Assembly: GCF_028737265.1 (NCBI RefSeq)
Contig: NZ_JAQZAK010000002.1
Coordinates: forward strand, 1-64,000
Reading direction: 5' to 3'
From: Actinomycetospora callitridis
GTDB lineage: Bacteria > Actinomycetota > Actinomycetes > Mycobacteriales > Pseudonocardiaceae
Length of the DNA: 64,000 bases
Of this stretch, positions 31,339 through 39,367 are shown piece after piece. Numbering within the stretch: position 1 is the stretch's first letter; every line of letters starts with the position of its first letter. Below the pieces are notes generated by a model. The model was given only the letters and a program-made list of their open reading frames with translations. It was not told where the DNA came from and did not search any database. A program made the translations under genes and the position numbers.

Positions 31339-32373
31339 ATGCACGAGGTGACGGGATGGGCGGCGCACGCGCCGGGGGCGGCGCCGGCGCCGTGGACCTT
31401 CGAGCGCCGCGACCCGGGCGAGCGCGACGTCGTGGTGCGCGTGACGTACTGCGGGCTCTGCGCGACCGACCTGCACGCGATGCGCCACGGTGACCCCGCG
31501 GGCTTCCCGCTGGTCGCGGGGCACGAGATGGTCGGCGAGGTGACCGCCGTCGGGGCGGGCGTCACGGGGTTCGCCACCGGTGACGCGGTGGCCGTCGGCA
31601 ACATCATCGGCTCCTGCGGGGTCTGCCGCGAGTGCCGCGCCGGGCGGGAGAACGACTGCCGGGAGTTCCCGACGCTGACCTACGGCGGCGTCGACCGGGT
31701 CTCCGGCGGCGTCACCCAGGGCGGGTTCTCGCGGGAGATCGTCGTGGACGAGCACTTCGTCCACGACTCCCCCGCCGGCCTCGACCCCGCCGGCGTCGCC
31801 CCGCTGCTCTGCGCGGGGGTCACCACGTGGTCGCCGCTGCGCCGGTTCGGCGCGGGGCCGGGCACGACCGTCGGCGTGGTCGGTGTCGGCGGCCTGGGTC
31901 ACCTCGCGATCCGCTTCGCCCACGCCCTGGGCGCGGAGACGGTCGCCTTCACCTCCTCGGCGTCGAAGGCCGACGCCGCCCGGGGTCTCGGGGCCGACGA
32001 CGTCGTCCTGACCTCGGACGGCAAGGAGATGGACGCGCAGCACCGGCGCTGCGACATCGTCCTCGACACCACCGGCGCGAGCCTCGACCTCGCCCCCTAC
32101 CTCGCCGCGCTCGCGGTCGACGGCACCTTCGTCCTCGCCGGCATCCCGACCCGCCCGCTGACCATCGACCCGATGAGCCTCGTGGTCGGCGAGAAGCGGA
32201 TCGCCGGCACGGGGAGCGCGGGCGTGCCCGACACGCGGGAGATGCTCGCGTTCTGCGGCGAGCACGGGATCACCGCCGACGTCGAGGTCGTGCCCGCCGA
32301 GCGGCTCGGCGAGGCGATGGACCGCCTCGCGCGCGGCGACGTCCGCTTCCGCTTCTCGGTGGACCTGGGCTGA
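31339..32373 (+). CDS. Zinc-dependent alcohol dehydrogenase (cinnamyl-alcohol/YahK type)
   Basis: A 344-residue medium-chain dehydrogenase. The catalytic zinc ligands are in TYCGLCATDLHAMR and AGHEMVGEV; the structural zinc cysteines follow in GSCGVCRECRAGRENDCREF. The CAGVTTWSPLRRF motif and the VGVVGVGGLGHLAIRFAHALGA Rossmann motif (in part VGVGGLGHLA) are typical of NADP-dependent cinnamyl/aldehyde reductases such as YahK. GGAGGAA precedes the ATG. It is divergently paired with a TetR gene and has two operators, so expression is probably induced by its aldehyde or alcohol substrate. Confidence 0.93.
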   Translation: MHEVTGWAAHAPGAAPAPWTFERRDPGERDVVVRVTYCGLCATDLHAMRHGDPAGFPLVAGHEMVGEVTAVGAGVTGFATGDAVAVGNIIGSCGVCRECRAGRENDCREFPTLTYGGVDRVSGGVTQGGFSREIVVDEHFVHDSPAGLDPAGVAPLLCAGVTTWSPLRRFGAGPGTTVGVVGVGGLGHLAIRFAHALGAETVAFTSSASKADAARGLGADDVVLTSDGKEMDAQHRRCDIVLDTTGASLDLAPYLAALAVDGTFVLAGIPTRPLTIDPMSLVVGEKRIAGTGSAGVPDTREMLAFCGEHGITADVEVVPAERLGEAMDRLARGDVRFRFSVDLG

Positions 32374-32432
32374 GCGCCCGCCCGTCCGATGCGTCCACGA
32401 CCCGGCCGGGGCACGGGTCCAGGATCGTCGCC

Positions 32433-32861
32433 ATGACGACGCAGACCCGTTTCGTGGCGACGACGATCGCGCGGCCCTGGCGCGAGGTGTACGCGTACGC
32501 GTCCGACCCCCGTCACCTCGTCGACTGGGCCGCGGGCCTGGCGAAGGCGCAGGTGGAGCCCGTCCCCGACCGGCCCGGGACGTGGATCGCCGACTCGCCG
32601 ATGGGGCGTGTCGAGGTGGAGTTCGCGCCGGAGAACGAGTTCGGCGTGCTCGACCACGTCGTGCGCCTGCCCGACGGGTTGGAGATGCCGAACCCGCTGC
32701 GGGTGGTCCCCCTCGGCGACGGCGCCGAGGTCGTCTTCCACGTGCGCCGGCGGGACGGGATGAGCGACGAGGAGTTCGCGGCGGACGCCGACCACGTCGC
32801 CCGCGACCTCGAGACGCTGCGGCGGATCCTCGAGAGGAGCCGGAGTCCTGCGCGCCGGTGA
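32433..32861 (+). CDS. SRPBCC family (START-like) protein
   Basis: A 142-residue protein with the SRPBCC polyketide-cyclase/dehydrase-like pattern: TRFVATTIARPWREVYAYASDPRHLVDWAAG at the N-terminus (in part IARPWREVYAYASDP), a strand-rich middle and a long C-terminal helix ADADHVARDLETLRRIL. These proteins bind hydrophobic ligands; function is not deducible. The start is ATG 32433. It follows the alcohol dehydrogenase by 59 bases and precedes zwf on the same strand, so it may be expressed from the dehydrogenase promoter. Confidence 0.8.
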   Translation: MTTQTRFVATTIARPWREVYAYASDPRHLVDWAAGLAKAQVEPVPDRPGTWIADSPMGRVEVEFAPENEFGVLDHVVRLPDGLEMPNPLRVVPLGDGAEVVFHVRRRDGMSDEEFAADADHVARDLETLRRILERSRSPARR

Positions 32862-32915
32862 GTCCTCGCGCCGCGGACCCACGGACGTCACTTTCTCCGA
32901 CTACGGTCCCGTCCC

Positions 32916-34412
32916 ATGACCGACCGCGAGGTGGAGTCCGTCGCGTACCCCGGCCCCGGGTCGCGTCCCTTCCGCCGCGATCTCGACCCGATCGTCCCGC
33001 ACGTCATCGTGCTGTTCGGCTGCACCGGTGACCTCGCCAAGCGCAAGCTCCTGCCGGGCCTGGCCTACCTCGCCGAGTCCGAGCTCGCCCCCGCGATCCG
33101 GATCGTCGGCACGGCGATGGAGGACATCGACACCGAGGCCTTCCGGGCTCTCGCGAAGGACGCGGTCCAGAACTACGGCATGCACCGGCTCGGGGACGAG
33201 GCCTGGGACGACTTCGCCGCGCGGCTGAGCTACGTCCCCCAGGGCGCGGGCCCCGAGGGTCTGACCTCGGCGGTGAAGGAGGCCCAGGCGCAGCTCGGCG
33301 ACGACGCGCGGCTGCTGCACTACCTCTCGGTGCCCCCGCGGGCCGCCCAGGCGGTCGTGGAGATGCTGCGCGACGCCGACCTCACCTCCGGCGCCCGCGT
33401 GATCATGGAGAAGCCGTTCGGGCACGACTTCGAGAGCGCGGTGAAGCTCAACGACTTCGTCCACCGTGTCTTCGACGAGTCGCAGGTCTTCCGCATCGAC
33501 CACTTCCTGGGCAAGGAGGCCGCACAGAACATCCTCGCGTTCCGCTTCGCCAACGGCCTGTTCGAGCCGATCTGGAACCGCAACTTCATCGACCACATCC
33601 AGATCGACATCCCCGAGGAGCTCGGGCTCGACACGCGGGCGAACTTCTACGAGGCCACGGGCGCCTTCAAGGACATGGTCGTCACCCACCTCATGCAGGT
33701 GATGGCGTTCGTGGCCATGGAGCCGCCGACGGCCCTCGAGCCCCGGTCGATCAGCGAGGAGAAGAACAAGGTCTTCCGCTCGATGCTCCCGATCCACCCC
33801 CACGACGTGGTGCGCGGGCAGTTCGGCGGCTACCGCGACCACCCCGACGTCGCGAACGACTCCGACACCGAGACGTTCATCGCGCTGAAGGTCGGGCTCG
33901 ACAACTGGCGCTGGGCCGGCACGCCCTTCTACCTGCGCACCGGCAAGCGCCTGGCCGAGGGCCAGCGGATCATCTCGATCGCGTTCAAGGAGGCCCCGCG
34001 CACGATGTTCCCGCCGGGCTCCGGCGTCAGCACCCAGGGTCCGGACCACCTGACCTTCGACCTCGCGGACTCCTCCCGGGTCTCGCTGTCGTTCTACGGC
34101 AAGCGGCCCGGCCCGGGGATGCGGCTGCAGAAGCTCTCCATGCAGTTCTCCACCCAGGAGACGGGCGAGGCGTCCGACGTCCTCGAGGCCTACGAGCGCC
34201 TGATCCTCGACGCGATGCGCGGGGACCACACGCTGTTCACCACCTCCGAGGGCATCGAGTCGCTGTGGGAGCGCTCCATCCCCCTGCTCGCCGATCCCCC
34301 GCCGGTGAAGCCCTACCCCGTCGGTTCGTGGGGTCCGAACGCGATCCACCAGCTGATCGCGCCCAACGCCTGGCGCCTGCCGTTCGAGCGCGCGTGGCGG
34401 GAGAAGAAGTAG
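32916..34412 (+). CDS. zwf: Glucose-6-phosphate 1-dehydrogenase
   Basis: A 498-residue enzyme oxidising glucose 6-phosphate to 6-phosphogluconolactone. The nucleotide-binding motif is VLFGCTGDLAKRKLLPGLA (Cys-Thr where Ala-Ser is usual), the EKPFGHD block follows, and the active-site signature is VFRIDHFLGKEAAQNI with the catalytic His-Asp. Later blocks (WAGTPFYLRTGKRL, FKEAPRTMF, YERLILDAMRGD) are standard. It is not next to tal, opcA or pgl, so it may be an additional copy outside the usual pentose-phosphate cluster. A few bases separate its stop from the convergent small gene. Confidence 0.95.
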   Translation: MTDREVESVAYPGPGSRPFRRDLDPIVPHVIVLFGCTGDLAKRKLLPGLAYLAESELAPAIRIVGTAMEDIDTEAFRALAKDAVQNYGMHRLGDEAWDDFAARLSYVPQGAGPEGLTSAVKEAQAQLGDDARLLHYLSVPPRAAQAVVEMLRDADLTSGARVIMEKPFGHDFESAVKLNDFVHRVFDESQVFRIDHFLGKEAAQNILAFRFANGLFEPIWNRNFIDHIQIDIPEELGLDTRANFYEATGAFKDMVVTHLMQVMAFVAMEPPTALEPRSISEEKNKVFRSMLPIHPHDVVRGQFGGYRDHPDVANDSDTETFIALKVGLDNWRWAGTPFYLRTGKRLAEGQRIISIAFKEAPRTMFPPGSGVSTQGPDHLTFDLADSSRVSLSFYGKRPGPGMRLQKLSMQFSTQETGEASDVLEAYERLILDAMRGDHTLFTTSEGIESLWERSIPLLADPPPVKPYPVGSWGPNAIHQLIAPNAWRLPFERAWREKK

Positions 34413-34418
34413 GACCCC

Positions 34419-34742
34419 TCAGCCCGTCGGGGGCGCCGGCGAACCCTTGAGAGCAAGGGTGACGACGGCGGCGATGGCCGAGGCCGAAGCGGCGATCGCC
34501 GAGATCGCGGTGGCGTTCCCGGACACGGTGGAGAACACGTGTGATCCCAGCCTGGCCCAGCTCTGACGCTTCACCAGCGCCTTGGCGTTCTGCCACTTGG
34601 GTGCCTTGAAGTGGCAGCCGCCCAGCAGGCCTCGACCGTTGTTGCGGCAGAACTCGCCACCGCGCGTCTCAGCGCAGCACGGCATCGGAGCCGCGAACAG
34701 CGAGAAGAGAAGGACGAGGACCGATCCGAGCGCCAGGGGCAC
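34419..34742 (-). CDS. Small secreted or membrane-anchored Cys-containing protein, unknown family
   Basis: A 107-residue frame with a signal-peptide-like start (SVLVLLFSLFAAPMPCCAE), then a compact domain with CCAETRGGEFCRNN and GRGLLGGCHFKAPKWQ, a basic stretch ALVKRQSWARLGSHVF and a C-terminal hydrophobic Ala/Ile helix (ISAIAASASAIAAVVTLAL). Spaced cysteines plus GLLGGC and KWQ look like a small conserved domain, possibly disulfide- or zinc-stabilised. Codon use and GC are clearly lower than in neighbours, suggesting acquired DNA. It is convergent with zwf, and a low-GC stretch lies upstream. I do not recognise the function. Confidence 0.6.
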   Translation of the reverse strand: MPLALGSVLVLLFSLFAAPMPCCAETRGGEFCRNNGRGLLGGCHFKAPKWQNAKALVKRQSWARLGSHVFSTVSGNATAISAIAASASAIAAVVTLALKGSPAPPTG

Positions 34743-34961
34743 GGGACCGACGTACGGTAATCGGTCACGTCATCGCTGCTGTGGGACAAGCAGGTGGATC
34801 TCGATCCCGCTTCGGTATCTGCCTCGTCGCGGTGGCGCAACAATAATGATCCGTAGCCGGTCGATACTTCTTCGTCGCCACCACATGAGCTAGCGACACG
34901 ACAACGCTTCGGAAATCGAAGCATCTGCCGAGGTACGCCGACGCCCGGCGGCGCGGCGCGA
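34743..34961. other. Low-GC stretch without a recognisable gene
   Basis: This 219-base stretch between the small secreted-protein gene and the VOC gene is noticeably richer in A and T (for example CAACAATAATGATCC) than anything else nearby. It presumably holds the promoter of the small gene on the minus strand. No RNA gene or repeat was recognised. Together with the small gene it forms a roughly 540-base patch of different composition. Confidence 0.5.
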
Positions 34962-35483
34962 CTACTCAGACTCCGGTGCCGTGAGGGCCTCGTCGATCGT
35001 CCGGTGCACGGAGCTCGGGGGCGCCGAGGGGTCGGGCCGCCAGGTCGGCAGTTCGTCGGGACCTTCGGACGGCGCCACGCTGTCCGCGCGTACTCGTGGA
35101 GCCACCCAGGGATTGCGCAAGCGCGCGAGGCGCTGGCCGCCGTGGAACGGGGTCGGCTCGGTGACCACCTCGGCGTCCGCCGCCCGCGCCCGCACCACGA
35201 CGTCGTCGACGTCGCGCACGTAGACCTGAAAGAGGGCGGGGGTGGACGCCCAGTGCGGCTTGGCGTCACACACCATGATCGTCGAGCCGCCCACCCGGAT
35301 CTCGGCGTGGATCAGCAGGTCGTCGGCGTCGACCGTGTGGGCCGCGCGGGTCTCGCGGCCGTCGAGGACGTCGGTGACGAACCGGAGGAACGCCGGCGCA
35401 CCACCCGGTCCGCGGACCACGACGAAGGGGTTCACCGTGCCGTAGCCGGGCGGGAGGGCGGCACCGTCGAGCACTGGGGTCAT
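34962..35483 (-). CDS. VOC superfamily (glyoxalase/PhnB-like) protein
   Basis: A 173-residue protein with the PhnB/glyoxalase-like beta-alpha-beta-beta-beta pattern: GTVNPFVVVRGPGGAPAFLRF (in part), DDLLIHAEIRVGGSTIMVCDA, ALFQVYVRDVDDVVVRARAADAEV. The usual RDPFGH element near the end reads RLRNPWVAPRV, so the last metal ligand is uncertain. A polar C-terminal extension of about 45 residues follows. ATG 35483 gives the conserved N-terminus. Such proteins can be dioxygenases, lyases or antibiotic-binding proteins; function is unknown. Confidence 0.78.
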   Translation of the reverse strand: MTPVLDGAALPPGYGTVNPFVVVRGPGGAPAFLRFVTDVLDGRETRAAHTVDADDLLIHAEIRVGGSTIMVCDAKPHWASTPALFQVYVRDVDDVVVRARAADAEVVTEPTPFHGGQRLARLRNPWVAPRVRADSVAPSEGPDELPTWRPDPSAPPSSVHRTIDEALTAPESE

Positions 35484-35526
35484 GACCGCAGGCTGGCGAA
35501 GGGGACGGACAGGAAAGGTCCGCCGC

Positions 35527-36726
35527 CTAGTCCGGGAGCATCGGCATCTCGATCCCCTGCTCACGACCGAGGAGCGTCGCCCGCGTGACCGCGGAGAGGC
35601 CGTAGCGCTCGCGGACGTCGTCGACGGCGACGTCCAGCGCGAGGGGCGCGGCGTCCCCGGCGAACGGCAGCTCGAGCTGGCGGGTGCCGGTGTCGTCGAG
35701 GTTGCCGACGGCCACGCCGAGCATCGACAGCCCGCGCTCGAACATCATCGGGGCCGCGGCCTCGGCGAGCAGGCGGACCGCGCCGAGGATCGCGTCGGTC
35801 TCGGCCGTCGGCGTGGCGAGGGTGTGCGAGCGGGTGGCGCGGCTGAAGTCGCCGAAGCGCAGCCGGAGCGTCACCGTGCGACCCGTGCGGCCGGCGCGAC
35901 GCATCCGGCGGGTGACCCGGTCGACCAGGCCCATGAGCACCGCGTCGGTGCGCGAGGGCGAGACGGGCTCGCGACCGAGCGCCCGCTGCGCGCCGACCGA
36001 GCGCCGGCGGCGCCCGACCTGCACGCGGCGGGGGTCGCGTCCGTGGGCCAGGGCGTCGAGGTGCCGCCCGGCGGCCTTCCCGAGCAGCGACTCGAGACCC
36101 GGCCCGCCCATGGCCGCGAGGTCGCCGACGGTGGTGATGCCCTGGCCGCGCAGCTTGCGGCTGGTCACCTCGCCGACGCCCCAGAGCACCTCGACGGCCA
36201 GGGGGTGCAGGAACTCGAGCTCGCCGCCGACCGGGACGACGAGCAGCCCGTCGGGCTTGGCGACGCGGCTCGCGACCTTGGCCAGGAACTTCGTGCTCGC
36301 CACCCCGACGGTGATCGGCAGCCCGACGTCGTCGGCCACCTCCCGCCGCAGGCGTGCTGCGATCTCCGGCGGTGGTCCGGCGATACGTCGTAGCCCGCTG
36401 ACGTCGAGGAACGCCTCGTCGATGGAGATGCCCTCCACCAGCGGCGTCACGGAGTGGAACACCGAGAAGACCGCCCGGCTCGCGCCGGTGTAGGCCTCCA
36501 TGCGCGGAGGGACCACGACCGCGTCCGGGCACAGCGCCCGTGCCATCCGCCCGCCCATGGCCGTGCGCACCCCGCGGGCCTTGGCCTCGTAGCTGCAGGC
36601 GAGCACGACTCCCCCGCCGACGATCACCGGGCGCCCGCGCAGCGCGGGGTCGTCGCGCTGCTCCACCGAGGCGTAGAAGGCGTCGAGATCCGCGTGCAGG
36701 ATCGTCGGCTCGCCGGACACGAACAC
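35527..36726 (-). CDS. dinB: DNA polymerase IV (Y-family translesion polymerase)
   Basis: A 399-residue Y-family polymerase: ILHADLDAFYASVEQRDDP carries the first catalytic Asp and the steric-gate Phe-Tyr; SYEAKARGVRTAMG is the finger motif, ISIDEAFLDVSGL contains the catalytic Asp-Glu, VGVASTKFLAKVASRVAKPDG follows, and the little-finger domain ends near residue 345. A short C-terminal tail does not carry a clear beta-clamp motif. The start is GTG 36726 or GTG 36720; both overlap an SOS-box-like palindrome. Transcribed divergently from hsp20. Confidence 0.93.
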   Translation of the reverse strand: MFVSGEPTILHADLDAFYASVEQRDDPALRGRPVIVGGGVVLACSYEAKARGVRTAMGGRMARALCPDAVVVPPRMEAYTGASRAVFSVFHSVTPLVEGISIDEAFLDVSGLRRIAGPPPEIAARLRREVADDVGLPITVGVASTKFLAKVASRVAKPDGLLVVPVGGELEFLHPLAVEVLWGVGEVTSRKLRGQGITTVGDLAAMGGPGLESLLGKAAGRHLDALAHGRDPRRVQVGRRRRSVGAQRALGREPVSPSRTDAVLMGLVDRVTRRMRRAGRTGRTVTLRLRFGDFSRATRSHTLATPTAETDAILGAVRLLAEAAAPMMFERGLSMLGVAVGNLDDTGTRQLELPFAGDAAPLALDVAVDDVRERYGLSAVTRATLLGREQGIEMPMLPD

Positions 36727-36733
36727 ACGTTCG
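36720..36733 (-). promoter_or_regulatory. LexA-type SOS box at the dinB start
   Basis: CGAAC-ACAC-GTTCG is a perfect inverted repeat matching the Gram-positive/actinobacterial LexA core GAAC-N4-GTTC. On the minus strand a promoter -35 TTCCGA (36760-36765), 17-base spacer and -10 TACGGC (36737-36742) puts the start of transcription inside this box and only a few bases from the GTG, so the transcript would be leaderless or nearly so, and LexA would block initiation. Confidence 0.65.
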
Positions 36734-36769
36734 CACGCCGTACCGACGGACGCGATCCCTCGGAAGCAC

Positions 36770-36799
36770 TTGACGGAAACCTGTAGGTGGAGCTATAAC
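36770..36799 (+). promoter_or_regulatory. hsp20 promoter
   Basis: TTGACG (36770-36775) and TATAAC (36794-36799) are spaced 18 bases, a near-consensus housekeeping promoter. The start of transcription would be near 36806, leaving a leader of about 50 nt with AGGAG at 36841-36845 before the GTG at 36856. No CIRCE element or HAIR inverted repeat could be recognised. Confidence 0.65.
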
Positions 36800-36855
36800 T
36801 ATCTGCGTCAGGAACAGCAGGTTTGCAGTGCGGCAACGGAAGGAGCTGACCGATC

Positions 36856-37311
36856 GTGCTGCTGAACTACGACCCCTTCGACCCGTTCCGTGCGCTCGAG
36901 CGCCTCGCCGGCTCGCCCCGGCAGCAGGCCGTCAGCGGTATGCCGATGGACGTCCACCGCGCCGGTGACCACTTCGTCGCCTCGTTCGACCTCCCCGGCG
37001 TCGACCCCGGCTCGATCGACGTGTCGGTCGAGGGCAACGCGCTGACCGTGACGGCCGCCCGTACCGCCCCGAGCGGCAACGGCGACTACCTCGTGGCCGA
37101 GCGGCCGCGTGGGCGCTACAGCCGCCAGCTCCTGCTCGGGCGCGACCTGGACACCGATCGCCTGCACGCGTCCTACACCGACGGCGTGCTGACGCTGACG
37201 ATCCCGGTCATGGAGAAGGCCAAGCCGCGTCGCATCGAGATCGAGCACTCGGGGGCCACGACCAGCATCGAGAGTCAGGCCCACGAGCAGGAGGAGGCGC
37301 CCACCTCCTGA
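36856..37311 (+). CDS. Hsp20/alpha-crystallin small heat-shock protein
   Basis: A 151-residue holdase chaperone: a short N-terminal arm (NYDPFDPFRALERL), the alpha-crystallin domain (about 30-125) with MDVHRAGDHFVASFDLPGVD, SVEGNALTVTAART, GRYSRQLLLGRDLDTDRLHA and the closing YTDGVLTLTIPVMEKAKPR. The I-x-I/V motif of the tail appears as RRIEIEH, followed by an acidic end. Such proteins bind unfolding clients during stress. It is followed by an HspR-like MerR gene, suggesting feedback control. Confidence 0.93.
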   Translation: MLLNYDPFDPFRALERLAGSPRQQAVSGMPMDVHRAGDHFVASFDLPGVDPGSIDVSVEGNALTVTAARTAPSGNGDYLVAERPRGRYSRQLLLGRDLDTDRLHASYTDGVLTLTIPVMEKAKPRRIEIEHSGATTSIESQAHEQEEAPTS

Positions 37312-37337
37312 TCATCGTCCGGACCGTCTCCCCAGCC

Positions 37338-37372
37338 GCGAGCACCCGTCGGGACCCCCGGCGGGTGTTCGC
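37338..37372 (+). terminator. Hairpin between hsp20 and the HspR-like gene
   Basis: GCGAGCACCCG (37338-37348) pairs with CGGGTGTTCGC (37362-37372), with one G-T pair; an inner CGGG/CCCG adds to the stem. It lies in the 105-base gap after hsp20. It may end most hsp20 transcripts or reduce read-through into the regulator gene. Confidence 0.6.
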
Positions 37373-37416
37373 GCACGTCCGCGCCCGGCGGCCGGCGCAC
37401 CCCGAGGAGGGCCACC

Positions 37417-37782
37417 ATGGGCGTCGAACGCCTCGACGACCACGACTACCCCGCCCTGACGATCGGTCAGGCCGCCGACCTCATCGGCGTCGCGCCGGCG
37501 TTCCTGCGCAGCCTCGACGCCGCCGACCTGCTCCACCCCCACCGGTCGGACGGCGGGCAGCGGCGGTACTCACGGCGCCAGGTCGACTTCGCCGCGCGCG
37601 TGCGCGAGCTCGCCGACGACGGCCACACCATCGCCGGCGCGGCGTCGATCCTCACCCTGCAGGGCGACCTCGCCGACGCCCGGCGCGACCTGCAGGACGC
37701 CCGGGCGGAGCGCGACGAGGCCCGCGCCGAGCGCGACGAGGCCCGCGCGGACCTCGACCGGCTGCGCGACGCCCGGGCCTGA
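37417..37782 (+). CDS. MerR-family (HspR-like) regulator with coiled-coil tail
   Basis: A 121-residue protein: MerR-type winged HTH ALTIGQAADLIGVAPAFLRS, DAADLLHPHRSDGGQRRYSRRQ and a GHTIAGAASILTLQ helix closely match HspR wording, followed by a heptad coiled coil (about 85-121) made of repeated ARAERDE units. The coiled coil is encoded by two nearly identical 21-base repeats at 37708-37728 and 37729-37749. HspR normally represses chaperone genes with DnaK as co-repressor; the position after hsp20 fits such a role. Assignment to HspR is inferred. Confidence 0.82.
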   Translation: MGVERLDDHDYPALTIGQAADLIGVAPAFLRSLDAADLLHPHRSDGGQRRYSRRQVDFAARVRELADDGHTIAGAASILTLQGDLADARRDLQDARAERDEARAERDEARADLDRLRDARA

Positions 37783-38205
37783 TCAGTCCCGCAGCCGCAG
37801 GATGACCCGCTCACCGGGCGCCCGACCCAGGAGCTGCGCCACGCGCCCGACGAGCCCGAGCACCGACACCAGACGCCACTGGACGCCGTACTTCGCCGCG
37901 AGCGCCCGGCGCGGGCCCGCCTGCCCGTCGGGATCGTCGACGACCTCCGCCCGCCCGTCGACGCTCGGGGCGTCCGGCGCGACGTTGCCCCGCCGGTCGC
38001 ACGGCCGCAGGACGACGCGGGGGTCGCGGCGCACCCGCTTGACCTTCCCGCTGGCCCCGCCCGTGATGACGACGAGGACACTGGCGTCGTCGACGTCCCG
38101 GGCCACCCACACCGGCGTCGACACGGCGTCACCATTGCGGCGGTAGGTCGTCAGGGAGACGAAGGGCTCGTCGCCGAGGGCGGAGAGGTCCGTGGGCGCG
38201 CTCAC
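37783..38205 (-). CDS. PPOX-class F420-dependent flavin/deazaflavin reductase family protein
   Basis: A 140-residue split-barrel protein: FVSLTTYRRNGDAVSTPVWVAR, VLVVITGGASGKVKRVRRDPRVVLRPCDRRG (in parts) are characteristic of the actinobacterial PPOX/F420 family (Rv2061c-like). These bind FMN or F420. GTG 38205 gives the normal N-terminus. Its stop directly follows the stop of the MerR gene on the other strand (37782/37783), so the two are convergent without spacer. The substrate is unknown. Confidence 0.82.
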   Translation of the reverse strand: MSAPTDLSALGDEPFVSLTTYRRNGDAVSTPVWVARDVDDASVLVVITGGASGKVKRVRRDPRVVLRPCDRRGNVAPDAPSVDGRAEVVDDPDGQAGPRRALAAKYGVQWRLVSVLGLVGRVAQLLGRAPGERVILRLRD

Positions 38206-38259
38206 CGATCCACTCCAGCACGGAGGACGTGGCACCGCGCGACAGGGGGAAGGAGTCCC

Positions 38260-39303
38260 GTGGCCAGGAGCACCACCGCACGGCCGGCCGACCTCGTCCT
38301 CGAGGGCGGCGGGGTGAAGGGCATCGGGCTCGCCGGGGCGGTCGCGGCGATGACCGACCGCGGCTGGGCGCCGCACCGCATCTCCGGCACCTCGGCGGGC
38401 GCGCTCGTCGGCGCGATGGTGGCCGCCGGCGCCCGCGGCGAGCAGCTGCGCGAGATCACCGCCCGGCTGAACTTCCGCGAGGTGGCCGACCCCAGCGGCC
38501 TCGGGCGCGTGCCGCTCGTGGGCCCGGCGTTGGCGTTCCTCGGCGGCCAGGGCCTCTACCAGGGCGAATGGCTGCACTCCTGGGTGGAGGAGGAGCTCGC
38601 CGCGCTCGGCGTCCGCACGTTCGGCGACCTGCGCATCGACGACCCGGCGCTGCCGCGGTCGCAGCGCTACCGCCTGGTGGTGACGTGCTCGGACCTCACC
38701 CTCGGCCAGCTCGTACGCCTGCCCTGGGACTACCGCTCGGTGTACGGGCTGGACCCCGACCGACAGTCGGTGGCCGACGCGGTCCGGGCGTCGATGGCCA
38801 TCCCGTTCCTGTTCAAGCCCACGACCCTGACGAACCCGCGCACGGACGTCACGTCCACGCTGGTCGACGGGGGCCTGCTCTCGAACTTCCCCATCGACTC
38901 GCTGGACCGCACCGACGGGCGCGAGCCCGCGTTCCCGACCTTCGGCGTCACGATCACCACCGCCCCCAAGCCGGGCATCGGCGACCGGGTCGCCCTGTTC
39001 CACTCGCGCTGGTTCGACATCCCCCAGCCTGCGCCGCTGCGCCTGCTCGAGCAGCTGATCACCACGATGCTGCTGGGCCGCGACCAGGCCGTGCTCAACC
39101 AGCCGTGGGTCGCCGCGCGCACCATCCACATCGACGCCGGCGCGGTGGGGCTCCTCGACTTCGGGATCAGCCCCGAGCGCGCCCGCGCGCTGTACGACAC
39201 GGGCTACGCCCAGGCCGCGGAGTTCCTCGAGCAGTTCGACTGGCGCGCCTACAAGCGCCGCTTCCGCCGCGACGCGCACGCCGCGGTAAGTGGCGCAGGC
39301 TGA
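38260..39303 (+). CDS. Patatin-like phospholipase
   Basis: A 347-residue serine lipase of the patatin family: oxyanion motif LVLEGGGVKGIGLAGAV, nucleophile Ser in ISGTSAGALVGAM, the R-A-S-M-A-I-P-F-L-F block, and the catalytic Asp in TLVDGGLLSNFPID (DGG). It hydrolyses acyl esters of phospholipids or other lipids with a Ser-Asp dyad. GAAGGAG precedes the GTG start at 38260. No export signal is seen, so the protein is likely cytosolic or peripheral. Confidence 0.92.
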   Translation: MARSTTARPADLVLEGGGVKGIGLAGAVAAMTDRGWAPHRISGTSAGALVGAMVAAGARGEQLREITARLNFREVADPSGLGRVPLVGPALAFLGGQGLYQGEWLHSWVEEELAALGVRTFGDLRIDDPALPRSQRYRLVVTCSDLTLGQLVRLPWDYRSVYGLDPDRQSVADAVRASMAIPFLFKPTTLTNPRTDVTSTLVDGGLLSNFPIDSLDRTDGREPAFPTFGVTITTAPKPGIGDRVALFHSRWFDIPQPAPLRLLEQLITTMLLGRDQAVLNQPWVAARTIHIDAGAVGLLDFGISPERARALYDTGYAQAAEFLEQFDWRAYKRRFRRDAHAAVSGAG

Positions 39304-39367
39304 GCCGCTGCTCGCCGACGTGGTGGCCCATGCCGGGCGTCCTGCCCACAGGGCAGGATGACGGGCC

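Noticed and set aside
28423..32265. 1280-codon minus-strand frame
   Set aside because: It crosses the dioxygenase, phosphatase-family, TetR and dehydrogenase genes, all with recognisable domains; composition is Arg/Pro/Gly-rich without any domain.
34571..35269. 232-codon minus-strand frame across the low-GC patch
   Set aside because: It is out of frame with the VOC gene and the small secreted protein, and its product is Arg/Ser/Pro-rich without features.
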